Below are positions 47,477 to 56,076 of a stretch of 64,000 nucleotides of DNA, piece after piece. The translations under genes were made by a program, and so were the position numbers. This DNA is from Streptomyces lanatus (GTDB lineage Bacteria > Actinomycetota > Actinomycetes > Streptomycetales > Streptomycetaceae), in NCBI RefSeq assembly GCF_014655715.1, contig NZ_BNBM01000018.1:115233-179232 (forward strand), in the 5' to 3' direction. Within the stretch, counting starts at the first letter, position 1, and every line of letters begins with the position of its first letter. The notes beneath the pieces are model-generated. The model was not told the origin of the DNA, did not search any database, and saw only the letters and a program-made list of their open reading frames with translations.

Positions 47477-48691
47477 ATGAGCACGCACAGCAGCCGCAGG
47501 GGTCACCGGGGGAAGTCCAGGACACGGCGGATCGTGATCGGCGGCGGAGCCCTCGCCGTCGCCGGGGCGGCCACGGTGGCCGTGTCCCTGGCCTCGGCCG
47601 GTCAGTACTCCGGGAGCGCCGGTGCCGACCACGCCGTCTTCGTCCAGGGCAACGAACTGGACGGCAACACCATCCATGTGTTCGCGCGGGGTGACGACGG
47701 CAAGCTCGAACCCGCGGGGACCTACGACGCCGGCGGCAACGGCGGTGACCAGGTCGACGCCCCAACCGACTCGCTCGCCTCCCAGGGTTCGCTGGTCTAC
47801 GACGACGCCTCGGGGATGCTGCTGGCGGTCAACGCGGGCAGCGGCACGGTGACGTCCTTCCGCGTCGAGGGCCGGACACTGAAGGACCGCCAAGTCGTGG
47901 ACTCCGGCGGGGAGTTCCCCTCCAGCATCGCGGTGCACGGCAAGGTCGCGTACGTCATGAACGCGGGCGGGGAAGGCAGCGTCCAGGGTTTCCGGATCAC
48001 CGGCAAGGGGCTCAAGCCGCTGCACGGCTCCCACCGTTCCCTGGGCCTGGACAACGAGGACATACCGCGCTTCGACACCTCGCCCGGCGAGGTCGAGTTC
48101 ACCCCGGACGGCCGCAACCTGGTGGTCACCACCAAGGGCAACAACACCGTCGAGGTCTTCCCGATGAAGCGCAACGGCCTCCCGTCCGTCGCCGAACCGG
48201 TCGTCAACGAGTCGGCCGGAGGTGTCCCGTTCGCGATCAGCTTCGACGGGACCGGGAAGCGGATGCTGGTCGCCGAGGCGGAGAAGTCCACGGTCACCAC
48301 GTACCAGGTCAAGCGTGACGGCAAGCTGAAGGTCCTTCAGAAGCCGCTCGCCAACGGGCAGGAGGTCCTGTGCTGGCTGGAGCGCGCGGGCAACTTCTTC
48401 TACGGCGGCAACACCGGCAACTCCACCGTCAGCGGTTACCGCATGGACAAGCACGGCAAGCTCGCCCTGACCAACGACGTCGGCATCGCCACCCCGCCCT
48501 CCGCCAACTCCCAGGGTGTGATCGACCTCGCGGTGACGGAGGACGAGAAGTTCGTCTACGTCCAGAACGCCGTCTCCGGCACCGTGGACGGCTTCCGTGT
48601 CGAGAGGAACGGATCCCTCACGAAGGTCACCACGGCTGAGGGACTGCCCGCCTTCGACGAGTCGGGCATGGAAGGCATCGCCGCGATGTGA
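47477..48691 (+). CDS. Secreted lactonase-family beta-propeller protein
   Basis: This is a 404-aa exported protein. Its N-terminus has a twin-Arg-like SRTRRIVIGGG motif followed by a hydrophobic segment, so Tat export is possible. The mature part is a seven-bladed propeller of the 6-phosphogluconolactonase/YncE family (VFVQGNELDGNTIHVFARG, NAGSGTVTSFRVEGR, NAGGEGSVQGFRITGK, TTKGNNTVEVFPMKRNG, EKSTVTTYQVKRDGKLK, NTGNSTVSGYRMDKHGKL, VSGTVDGFRVERNGSL). Cytosolic lactonase activity is unlikely for a secreted protein; a binding or redox-partner role is possible. Confidence 0.85.
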   Translation: MSTHSSRRGHRGKSRTRRIVIGGGALAVAGAATVAVSLASAGQYSGSAGADHAVFVQGNELDGNTIHVFARGDDGKLEPAGTYDAGGNGGDQVDAPTDSLASQGSLVYDDASGMLLAVNAGSGTVTSFRVEGRTLKDRQVVDSGGEFPSSIAVHGKVAYVMNAGGEGSVQGFRITGKGLKPLHGSHRSLGLDNEDIPRFDTSPGEVEFTPDGRNLVVTTKGNNTVEVFPMKRNGLPSVAEPVVNESAGGVPFAISFDGTGKRMLVAEAEKSTVTTYQVKRDGKLKVLQKPLANGQEVLCWLERAGNFFYGGNTGNSTVSGYRMDKHGKLALTNDVGIATPPSANSQGVIDLAVTEDEKFVYVQNAVSGTVDGFRVERNGSLTKVTTAEGLPAFDESGMEGIAAM

Positions 48692-48735
48692 CACACCCGC
48701 GTACGCATGCGGCCCGGGGCATGGGGCGGCCTGCG

Positions 48736-48764
48736 AGGGGGACAGTCCCCGGGACTGTCCCCCT
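48736..48764. terminator. Perfect hairpin terminator
   Basis: A 14-bp perfect stem (AGGGGGACAGTCCC with its complement) around a single central C lies 45 bases after the beta-propeller stop. Confidence 0.7.
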
Positions 48765-49253
48765 TGCGGGGACGTCCGTGACGGCCCACACGGTTTCGCA
48801 CCGCAGCTGTGGTTCTCACTCGTCGAAGGGCTTGCCCTGATCGGCGGTGGTACCTGCGGGCAGCTGATCGGCCACCGTGCTCAAGAGCGTTGACGAAGGT
48901 CGTAGAAGCGGAAGCCGTACGGGCGTGCCGCCACTTACGGCCGAAGGAGGTGCGCCGGAAAGGGTGCCCCCCCCTCTCGCAGGCGGCCCAGATCAGCTCG
49001 GGCTCCTCTCGGGAGGCGCCGCAGGGCCACTTCCAGGTCATCTCGGCCGTCTTCGATCTCGATGCCGGGACTCTCATAAGGGCCAGTCCAGCAACGGCGT
49101 CCGGCCGCAGGTACTCGGCCTCAACACGTCGCACCGCTGCCCGGGTTCGGGCAGATACGCCCGGAACCTGACGGACCGGCACGTGCTTGCTGCCCAGGCC
49201 GATTTGAGGGCGGCGTGCCCTTCGCGTCCCTTGGATGGAGGCGAAACGACGGC
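48765..49253. other. 489-base gap with a possible gene remnant
   Basis: No intact gene is visible. The minus strand at about 48985-49080 reads GPYESPGIEIEDGRDDLEVA and LRRLPRGARADLGRLRE, which looks like the end of a helical protein, but both ends run into stops or unrelated sequence. It may be a gene fragment; I do not assign a family. Confidence 0.3.
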
Positions 49254-50393
49254 TCAGGCGGGCTGGGTGGGGGCCCGTAGTTCGATCTCGTATCCGCCGT
49301 GTGGCGTGGGTTCGGCGATGAGGGCGCCGCCTAGCAGTTCGGCGCGTTCTCTCAGGCCGATCAGGCCGTGCCGGGCGCTGGGCAGGGCGACGGACGGGCG
49401 GGTGGGGGCGGTGTTGGTGACGGTGACGCCGAAGTGCTGCGTGTCGTGCCACAGGCGTACCTCGGCGCGGGCGCCGGGGGCGTGCTTGCGTACGTTCGTG
49501 AGGGCTTCCTGGACCGTGCGGTAGACGGTGCGCTGGGCGGTTGTGCTGATGCCGGGCGGGAGCCCGCCGGTCAGGGCGGTCTCGATGCCGCTGTTGGCGA
49601 TCAGCTGCTGGAGGTCGGCGAGGGTGGGCTGGGGGGTGAGTTCGGTTTCCTTGCCGCCGGAGGCGCGCAGCAGGGTGACCATGTGGCGGAGTTCGTCGAG
49701 GGTGTTCACGCTCAGGGTGCGGATGGTGCGGGCGGCGTCGCGGGCGTCGGGGTCCTTGGCGGCGACCTGCAGGGCTCCGGCCTGTACGGCGATGAGGCTG
49801 ACCTGGTGGGAGACGACGTCGTGCATCTCACGGGCCAGCTGGGCGCGTTCGCGGGCGAGGACGGTCTGGGCGTACAGGGCGCGTTCGTGCTCGCGGGCCA
49901 CTTGGACCTCGACGAGCCGGCGGGCCACGTCGTGTCTGGCCTGCACGAGCTGGCCGCACAGGATCGGGGCGAAGGCCATGGCCAGCGTGTAGACGAACTG
50001 GATGAGCGTCCAGGTCCGGTCACCGGGAAACGTGTCGTCGGAAAACGTGTCGGACAGGGGCCAGGCGAGGGTGCTCGCCGCCGCGTTCAGCAGGGCGCAG
50101 CCGGCCAGCAGCGGGCGGTTGCGGGTTCGCGCGGCCAGTGTGTACAGCGCGGTGATCGGCGCGACTCCCACGTCCATGAACAGCAGCATGGGCAGTGTCA
50201 GCAGGAAGACGGCGAGCGGGAAGCGCCTGCGCAGGAGCAGTCCGGCGCTGCCGAGGGCGGCGCAGGCCCACATGACTGGTGTCGCCTCGTCGTCGAGGTT
50301 GATCCAGGCGTCGAGCGCGGCGAGCACGACGAGGCCCGCGTCGACGGCCCAGGGCGGCAACCGCCGCCACAGTGCCTGACCCGTGCTCATCAT
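49254..50393 (-). CDS. Two-component sensor histidine kinase (NarL type)
   Basis: This is a 379-aa kinase. Four to five membrane helices fill residues about 18-155. The HisKA_3 dimerisation domain carries the phosphoaccepting His191 in LAREMHDVVSHQVSLIAVQ, and the ATPase part has QEALTNVRKHAPGA, GHGLIGLRERAELLGG. No extracytoplasmic domain of size is present, so the signal is probably within the membrane. Its ATG overlaps the response regulator stop (ATGA) and they are co-transcribed with the regulator first. It may sense envelope stress. Confidence 0.93.
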   Translation of the reverse strand: MMSTGQALWRRLPPWAVDAGLVVLAALDAWINLDDEATPVMWACAALGSAGLLLRRRFPLAVFLLTLPMLLFMDVGVAPITALYTLAARTRNRPLLAGCALLNAAASTLAWPLSDTFSDDTFPGDRTWTLIQFVYTLAMAFAPILCGQLVQARHDVARRLVEVQVAREHERALYAQTVLARERAQLAREMHDVVSHQVSLIAVQAGALQVAAKDPDARDAARTIRTLSVNTLDELRHMVTLLRASGGKETELTPQPTLADLQQLIANSGIETALTGGLPPGISTTAQRTVYRTVQEALTNVRKHAPGARAEVRLWHDTQHFGVTVTNTAPTRPSVALPSARHGLIGLRERAELLGGALIAEPTPHGGYEIELRAPTQPA

Positions 50394-51067
50394 CCATTGC
50401 TCCGTGCCGTGTCGGCGCCGTCGTCGCTGAGCAGTCCGGCCCGCTCCGCGAGGAGCGCCGCCTGGACGCGGCTGGAGACCCGGAGTTTGGTCAGGATCGA
50501 GCTGACGTGGTCCTTGACGGTGCCCGCGCTCAGATGGATGCGGGTGCCGATGTCGGCGTTGGACAGCCCTTCCGCGATCAGGACGAGGACGTCACGTTCG
50601 CGGTCGCTGAGCAGATGCACGCGCGCCACGCCCGCGTCCTGGGGCGTGCCCGCCCCCGGATGGCCGCGCAGCAGAGCCCGCGAGGCTTTCGGGGACATGA
50701 CGACGCCGCCCGCGGCCAGGGTGCGTACCAGTTGGGCGAGTTGTTCGGGCTCGGTGTCCTTGAGCAGGAAGCCCGCGGCTCCCGAGCGCAGCGCGGTCAG
50801 GATGTACTCGTCGGTGTCGAAGGTGGTCAGCATGGCCACCGTCGGCGGCTCGGGCAGCGTCTGGATCTCCCTCAGGACGGTCAGGCCGTCCACGTCCGGC
50901 ATGCGGATGTCGAGGAGCACGACGTCCGGGTGCTCGCGCCGGATCGCGTCGGCGGCCTGCGCTCCTTCCGCGGTCGCCACGACCTGGATGCCGTCGGAGG
51001 CGTTCAGGATCAGCTCGAACCCGGACCGCACCAGGGCCTCGTCGTCCACCACCACTACCCGGATCAC
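50390..51067 (-). CDS. LuxR-type response regulator
   Basis: This is a 225-aa NarL/FixJ regulator. The receiver domain has the acidic pocket Asp8-Asp9, phosphoacceptor Asp53 (VLLDIRMPD), Thr near 81 and Lys near 103 (FLLKDTEPEQ). The C-terminal HTH is LSDRERDVLVLIAEGLSNAD followed by TVKDHVSSILTKLRVSSRVQ. It is divergent from a small membrane protein gene at 51335. A direct repeat found before that gene and before 52004 is a candidate binding site. It probably controls these membrane genes. Confidence 0.93.
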   Translation of the reverse strand: MIRVVVVDDEALVRSGFELILNASDGIQVVATAEGAQAADAIRREHPDVVLLDIRMPDVDGLTVLREIQTLPEPPTVAMLTTFDTDEYILTALRSGAAGFLLKDTEPEQLAQLVRTLAAGGVVMSPKASRALLRGHPGAGTPQDAGVARVHLLSDRERDVLVLIAEGLSNADIGTRIHLSAGTVKDHVSSILTKLRVSSRVQAALLAERAGLLSDDGADTARSNG

Positions 51068-51200
51068 CGGCGTTCCGCCTCACCCTCGTCTGCTTGATCG
51101 CTCGCTGTCGACAGTACGTCCGGCCAGGCGCGCGACGGGACGGCCGCTGTGGACTCCAGCCACCCGGCAGGGGGGTTCCAGCCGCTCGGGGGGAGCGCTC

Positions 51201-51240
51201 CGGCCCATCGGCGGGCGGGTGGGCGAGGCTCGGCGGATGG
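51201..51240 (+). repeat. 40-base direct repeat, copy A
   Basis: It starts CGGCCCATCGGCGGG and ends CGGATGG, and aligns without gaps to copy B at 51931-51970 with 30 of 40 bases identical. It lies about 95 bases before the membrane gene at 51335, in the divergent region with the response regulator. A shared operator is possible. Confidence 0.5.
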
Positions 51241-51334
51241 TGTCCGTGGTTCTCGTCCGGTGGGATCGGTCCGTGGGCCCGCCCCAGTCCGCGGGCCGCA
51301 GTCGATTTCCGTACCGTTCGAGGATCACCCAGCC

Positions 51335-51862
51335 ATGCCCCACTTGTACCTGCGTCAGCCTGTCCGTGCTCTGCGCCGCTGTGCGGCGCGGCCCCATGTG
51401 CTGTTCGGGGGCGTGTACGGGGCGGTACTGGCCAACTCCATGGTGGCCGCCCTGACGGAACAGGGAGAGACGGCGCCCGCCGACCGGTTCAGCAGCGCCC
51501 AGTGGCTCCTGGTCACGGCCGTCGCATCGGCCTTGGCGCACGGTTACGCACACCTGATCGCCCTGCGCGGCGACCGGACCCATCACGGTGTCCGCGCCAC
51601 GGTGCGGCTGTTGCTGTCCGAGTGGCCGCTGGTGGTGGCGACGGCGCCGACACTGGTCCTGCTGCTCGGCGCGGCCTGGGGGTGGTGGCCCTCGGCGGGC
51701 ATCGAGTACGTGGCCTTCGCCGTGAACGTGGTGCTGCTGTTCGCCTGGGGCCTGCTCGCGGCCCGCGCCGCCGGTCGCACGTGGAGCTCCGCCTTGATGA
51801 TCGGCACCGTGGACTCGTTGCTCGGGCTGACGGTCGTGGTGGCCAACGCCTTTATCAAATAG
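51335..51862 (+). CDS. Small membrane protein of unknown function
   Basis: This is a 175-aa protein with four predicted membrane helices (about 23-40, 55-75, 98-117, 123-145 and a fifth near the end). The sequence MVAALTEQGETAPADRFSSA sits in an outside loop. A helix contains WPLVVATAPTLVLLLGAAWG. ATG 51335 is set by GAGGA about ten bases upstream. No family was recognised. Divergent from the two-component system. Confidence 0.65.
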   Translation: MPHLYLRQPVRALRRCAARPHVLFGGVYGAVLANSMVAALTEQGETAPADRFSSAQWLLVTAVASALAHGYAHLIALRGDRTHHGVRATVRLLLSEWPLVVATAPTLVLLLGAAWGWWPSAGIEYVAFAVNVVLLFAWGLLAARAAGRTWSSALMIGTVDSLLGLTVVVANAFIK

Positions 51863-51880
51863 GGCAGTTGGCCGACCGGG

Positions 51881-51923
51881 CCCGCCGACCGGCCCCCGCG
51901 GCGCTGTTCCGCCGGTCGGCGGG
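51881..51923 (+). terminator. Hairpin after the small membrane gene
   Basis: CCCGCCGACCGGC pairs perfectly (13 bp) with GCCGGTCGGCGGG around a 17-base loop, 18 bases after the stop at 51862. It may be a terminator or part of the regulatory region before 52004. Confidence 0.5.
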
Positions 51924-51930
51924 ATGGTCC

Positions 51931-51970
51931 CGGCCGATCGGCGGGGGTGTCACCGAAGCCTGCCGGATGG
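51931..51970 (+). repeat. 40-base direct repeat, copy B
   Basis: It starts CGGCCGATCGGCGGG and ends CGGATGG, matching copy A (51201-51240). It lies about 35 bases before the acyltransferase gene at 52004. A half copy, GGTCGGCGGGATGG, also lies just upstream. It could be a response-regulator binding site. Confidence 0.5.
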
Positions 51971-52003
51971 GCCGCCTCCTGACGGCACCGAAGGATTCTG
52001 TGT

Positions 52004-53281
52004 ATGACACAGATACAGCCGCCGCAGGACACATCGGCTCCGCAGGAGAACTCGCCTCCACCGCCCCGAACCTCGTCCGAGTCCGCCGGGCAGGTCTCGC
52101 CCGGCCCCTCGATGGGACGCCTGGTCGGGTTGGATCTGGCCCGCGCGCTGGCAGTGTTCGGCATGTACATCGTGCACATCGCCCCGATGCAGTCAGCCGG
52201 GAACGACCTCGGTAGCTGGGTGTACTCCCTGGCGGAGGGGCGCTCGTCGGCCCTGTTCGCCACCCTCGCCGGGTTCTCGCTGATGCTGATCGCCGGCCGC
52301 CTCGAGCCCAAGACCGGCCTGGCGGGCCGGCAGGCGAAGGCCCGGATCGCCATCCGCGCCGTGATCCTGCTGGCGCTGGGCACCGTGCTGGCGATGGAGT
52401 ACGGGGACATCATCATCCTCGCCTACTACGGCGTCTACTTCTTCCTCGCGCTGCTCCTGGTACGACTGAGCGCCAAGACGCTGGCGATCATCGCGGCGGG
52501 GATCGCGCTCGTCATGCCGCAGCTGGCGTTCGTCCTGAAGATGTGGCTGAGCGACTCCGTCCAGCAGAGCATCAACGCCTACGACCCGCTCGAGAAGCTC
52601 AGCACCGTGGGAGTACTCGATCTGCTGCTCACGGGCCTCTACCCGACGATCACGTGGATGGCGTTCGTGATCGCCGGCATGGCCCTGGCCCGCCTCGACC
52701 TGACCGCCGCCACCGTCCAGCGGCGCCTGGCGGCGCTCGGTGCAAGCCTCACCGCAGGCGCCTACGGCCTGGCCATGCTGCTGGGTGGCACGAGCGCGGT
52801 GTTGAGCTTCGGGGGAGGCGGAGGGCCGTCCAGCGGCTCCGGAGCGGGGTCCATGGGCAGCGGGTCCATGGGCAGCGGGTCCATGGGCAGTGGGCCCGGC
52901 GGGCCCGAGTTGTCGGCCTCGGACCTGCTGGGTGCCGTGTCGCACACCGGCACCACCCTCGACACCATCGGCTGCCTGGGTGTCGCGATCCTCGTGATCG
53001 TGGGCGCGACGGTGGCGATCGACCGGCTGCCGCGACTGCGCCGCCTGGCGAAACCGGTCATCGCCGTGGGCACGATGTCCCTGACGGCCTACGTCGGACA
53101 CTTCCTCGCACAGTCCGCGTGGCCCGCTTCCGGCGCCGGCACCACGAAGTCCTGGGTGCCCGTGCTCACGTACATCCTGGGGGCGATCGTGTTCGCCGCG
53201 ATCTGGTCCCGCTTCCTTCGCCGCGGCCCCCTGGAGTACCTGCTCAACACCGCCACCAAGCCCGCCAAGTACATCCGGTGA
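52004..53281 (+). CDS. DUF418/HGSNAT-like membrane acyltransferase
   Basis: This is a 425-aa polytopic membrane protein. After a Pro/Ser-rich tail (1-40) the family signature GLDLARALAVFGMYIVHI is clear, followed by about ten helices, and the C-terminal DUF418-type end (AVGTMSLTAYVGHFLAQSAW, then FLRRGPLEYLLNTATK). Such proteins are thought to move acetyl groups across the membrane. The loop at about residues 283-297 is a short repeat (MGSGS three times) encoded by a 15-base tandem repeat. A paralogue starts beyond the right edge at 63639. It is likely controlled by the neighbouring two-component system. Confidence 0.85.
   Translation: MTQIQPPQDTSAPQENSPPPPRTSSESAGQVSPGPSMGRLVGLDLARALAVFGMYIVHIAPMQSAGNDLGSWVYSLAEGRSSALFATLAGFSLMLIAGRLEPKTGLAGRQAKARIAIRAVILLALGTVLAMEYGDIIILAYYGVYFFLALLLVRLSAKTLAIIAAGIALVMPQLAFVLKMWLSDSVQQSINAYDPLEKLSTVGVLDLLLTGLYPTITWMAFVIAGMALARLDLTAATVQRRLAALGASLTAGAYGLAMLLGGTSAVLSFGGGGGPSSGSGAGSMGSGSMGSGSMGSGPGGPELSASDLLGAVSHTGTTLDTIGCLGVAILVIVGATVAIDRLPRLRRLAKPVIAVGTMSLTAYVGHFLAQSAWPASGAGTTKSWVPVLTYILGAIVFAAIWSRFLRRGPLEYLLNTATKPAKYIR
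52851..52895 (+). repeat. 15-base minisatellite in the acyltransferase gene
   Basis: The unit CCATGGGCAGCGGGT is repeated three times, the last with two changes. It encodes Gly/Ser/Met-rich loop SMGSG units and can change in number without a frameshift. Confidence 0.85.
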
Positions 53282-53331
53282 GGTCCGGTCAGGGTGGCCC
53301 GCTTCCTGCCCATCCCGGCCTGGTCCGCCGT

Positions 53332-53368
53332 CCGAGGCCCGCAAGGGGATTGCCCTTGCGGGCCTCGG
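53332..53368 (+). terminator. Hairpin terminator
   Basis: A perfect 16-bp stem (CCGAGGCCCGCAAGGG with its complement) and 5-base loop, 50 bases after the acyltransferase stop. Strong candidate terminator. Confidence 0.75.
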
Positions 53369-54088
53369 CTGTGGTCCCTGGCCGACTGATCTCAGCTCCG
53401 CCCGGCGCCAACCGGTCGTCCATGGACGCGGTCTGGACGACTGCGGGACATGCGTGGGCCTGGTGTCGGCACGGCCCGGAAGCGAGGACCGGTGCGGGTC
53501 AGGACACAGCGGCCGACGGTGTGACTCACAAGCGAACCCCCAGGCGAACGTGACCCGGCCGTCGGGACACCCGCCGACTCCCGTCCGTGCGCGGCTGAGT
53601 ATCTCCAGTGCTCGCTGGAGGGTGCTCTTCAGCCTCCGCTTTGTGTGCGCGCCACCACTCGGTCCTCAGGTCGGTCGATGCCCGACCGGGTCGCCTGGAT
53701 GGTGTGCCGGGTGCCGACGGCGCCGAGTGGTGCGGGGATCGTGCTCGCGTGCTCAGCCAGGGCGCTCGATGGCCTGGAGGAGGTCCGCGAAGGGGGTGCA
53801 GGTCGCCGGTTCGCCGATGACCGTCTTGATCCACGCGTCGGCTGCTGCCGCCGATGCCGGTGCGCATCTGGTCGAGCGGGCGGCCGTCCGGCCTGCTCAG
53901 CGGACCTGCTCGCCCTTGGCCATGAGCACGGGCATGGGGACTCCCGGGCGAGGGACGGACTGGGCGGGCAGCGAACCACCGCAGCCGGCTGCCCCCACCG
54001 CACGGCGGGGGCAGCCGAACGGCGGGGGCAGCCGGTGGACGAGGGCCGACGGCCGACGGCACCGGCGGGCCCACGGGTCAGGCCCGTC
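53369..54088. other. 720-base gap with a possible decayed gene
   Basis: No intact gene is visible. On the minus strand about 53740-53940 shows short coding-like runs (MPMPVLMAKGEQVR, then APASAAAADAWIKTVIGEPA and TCTPFADLLQAIERP) broken by stops. I cannot name the family. The remaining bases look non-coding. Confidence 0.35.
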
Positions 54089-55873
54089 TCACCCGCGTCC
54101 CGCCGAGGTCAGGAGCTGCGTCGCCGCGAGCTGCGCGTACAGCTCGTCCTCGGCCCTCAGTTCCTCGTGGGTGCCGACCGCGCGGACCTTGCCCGCGTCC
54201 ATGACGACGATGCGGTCGGCGTCCGTGACGGTCGACAGGCGATGGGCCACCACCAGCACGGTGGTCTCGCGTGCCGTCTCGGCGATGACGTCCCGCAGTG
54301 CCAGCTCGTTGACGGCGTCGAGCTGCGAGGTCGCCTCGTCCAGGAGCAGCAACCGGGGCCTGCGCAGCAGCGCGCGGGCGATCGCGACGCGCTGGCGCTC
54401 GCCGCCGGACAGTTTCGTGCCGCGGTGCCCGACCGGGGTGTCCAGGCCGTGCGGGAGACGCTCGACGAGGGCGTCGAGCCTGGTCCGGGCGAGGACCTCG
54501 CGTATGTCGTCGTCGGTCGCGCCGGGCGCGGCGAAGACCAGGTTCTCCCGCAGCGTGCCGGCCAGCACCGGCGCGTCCTGCTCGACGTACCCGATGACGG
54601 ACCGCAGCTCGGACAGCGGCCACTTCGTCACGTCCTTGCCGTCGACCAGGACACGGCCGCCGGTCGCCTCGTAGAACCGCTCGACGAGCGCGAAGACCGT
54701 CGACTTGCCCGCGCCGGAGGGGCCGACGAACGCCGTCATCCCGCCGCCGGGCACCTCGAAGTCCACCCGCTGGTGGATGTCCGGCAACCCGGGCCCGTAC
54801 CGGAAGGACACCTCTTCGAAGCGGACCGACGTCGGACGTGGCCGCACCGACCGCTGCCGGTCCTGCTTCTCTGTCTTCTCTGTCGCCAGGCCGTCCACCT
54901 GCGCGATCCGGGCGATCGCGGCCGCGCCCTCCTGGTAGTGGGACGCTGCCTCGACCAGCTTGTACACCGGCTCCATCAGGTAGAAGAGGTACAGCAGGAA
55001 CGCGATGAGCGTGGACACGGGCATGTCCCCGGACGCCACCCGCGCCCCGCCGACGGCGAGTACCGCGAGGAACGCCAGCTCGACGGCGAGGTCGTCCGCC
55101 GAACCCAGCACGGCCTCCCACTTCGCGCTGCGCACCCCGTGACGCCACGCCCTGCGTGCCGCCGCCTCGACGCGAGCGGTCTCCCGCTCCTCGGCGCCGG
55201 ACGCCTTCACCGTACGGAACGCGCCGAAGACCCGCTCCAGGCCCGTGGACATCTCCCCGACAGCCGCCTGCGCACGCTCGGCGGCCTGCCCGATCTTCGG
55301 CATCACCAGCGCGGCAGCCACACTGACGACCGCGACCACGCCGAGCGTGACGCCCAGCAGGACGGCATCGAGGAACGCCATCACCACGACCGCCGCGACC
55401 AGCGTCACCGCCCCCGTCGCCGCGGAAACCACCGCCTGGGTGCTGACGGCCCGCAACAGCGTGGTGTCGGAGGTCACCCGGGACATCAGATCGCCCGGCT
55501 GCATCCGGTCCACCTCCGCGAGGCGCAGCCGCAGCAACCGTCCGATGAGGCTGCGACGGGCGGCGAGCACCACCGACTCCGCCGTCCGTTCCAGCACATA
55601 GGCACCGAACGCCTCGGCCACCATGCTCAGCAGGACCAGAACGGTCATGGCCAGCAGGATGGTGCCGATCGTGCCACCGGACGAGAGCCGGTCGACCAGC
55701 GTCTTCGTGGCCAGGGGCTGCAGCAGCCCGCCGGCGGCCCCGGCCAGCGCGCACAGCAGACCGAGCGCGACGGCCCACCGGTGCGGACGGACGTACCCGT
55801 ACAGCGCCTTGAGCGTCTCGCGGGCGCGCAGGGACTCGGCACCCGTCGCCTCTGGGGCGGATGCGGTGTTCAC
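54089..55873 (-). CDS. ABC transporter, fused permease and ATPase
   Basis: This is a 594-aa half-transporter. Residues 1-330 form the membrane domain (RPHRWAVALGLLCALAGAAG at the start). The ATPase has Walker A GPSGAGKST at about 384, signature LSGGERQRVAIARAL, Walker B LLLLDEATSQLD and VVAHRLSTV. It is related to the lasso exporter at 37092-38900 but has no RiPP genes beside it. GTG 55873 has AGGAGAGGAA upstream. It could be a lipid, peptide or drug exporter. It follows the pgs operon on the same strand by 203 bases. Confidence 0.9.
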   Translation of the reverse strand: MNTASAPEATGAESLRARETLKALYGYVRPHRWAVALGLLCALAGAAGGLLQPLATKTLVDRLSSGGTIGTILLAMTVLVLLSMVAEAFGAYVLERTAESVVLAARRSLIGRLLRLRLAEVDRMQPGDLMSRVTSDTTLLRAVSTQAVVSAATGAVTLVAAVVVMAFLDAVLLGVTLGVVAVVSVAAALVMPKIGQAAERAQAAVGEMSTGLERVFGAFRTVKASGAEERETARVEAAARRAWRHGVRSAKWEAVLGSADDLAVELAFLAVLAVGGARVASGDMPVSTLIAFLLYLFYLMEPVYKLVEAASHYQEGAAAIARIAQVDGLATEKTEKQDRQRSVRPRPTSVRFEEVSFRYGPGLPDIHQRVDFEVPGGGMTAFVGPSGAGKSTVFALVERFYEATGGRVLVDGKDVTKWPLSELRSVIGYVEQDAPVLAGTLRENLVFAAPGATDDDIREVLARTRLDALVERLPHGLDTPVGHRGTKLSGGERQRVAIARALLRRPRLLLLDEATSQLDAVNELALRDVIAETARETTVLVVAHRLSTVTDADRIVVMDAGKVRAVGTHEELRAEDELYAQLAATQLLTSAGRG

Positions 55874-56076
55874 AGGATTCCTCTCCTACGTGGTCGGCCG
55901 CGCACCGCGACGGAGATCAGGGCGTACGACGGCCAGGCACAGATGGCGCACTGTGTGCCATGCCACCAGCCTGGAAGCCCAGCCGCTTTCGGCACATCCG
56001 GCGACTGTCGGGTCCGCCCCCGCCGAGTGGCTGGAGAAGACCGGCCTGGGGTAGTAGCCGTCGGAGCGGAGCGCGG

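Noticed and set aside
55874..56076. A possible peptide precursor upstream of the second ABC transporter
   Set aside because: Neither strand gives a short frame with leader-like features. A plus-strand tail (SLEAQPLSAHPATVGSAPAE) has no start or ribosome site.
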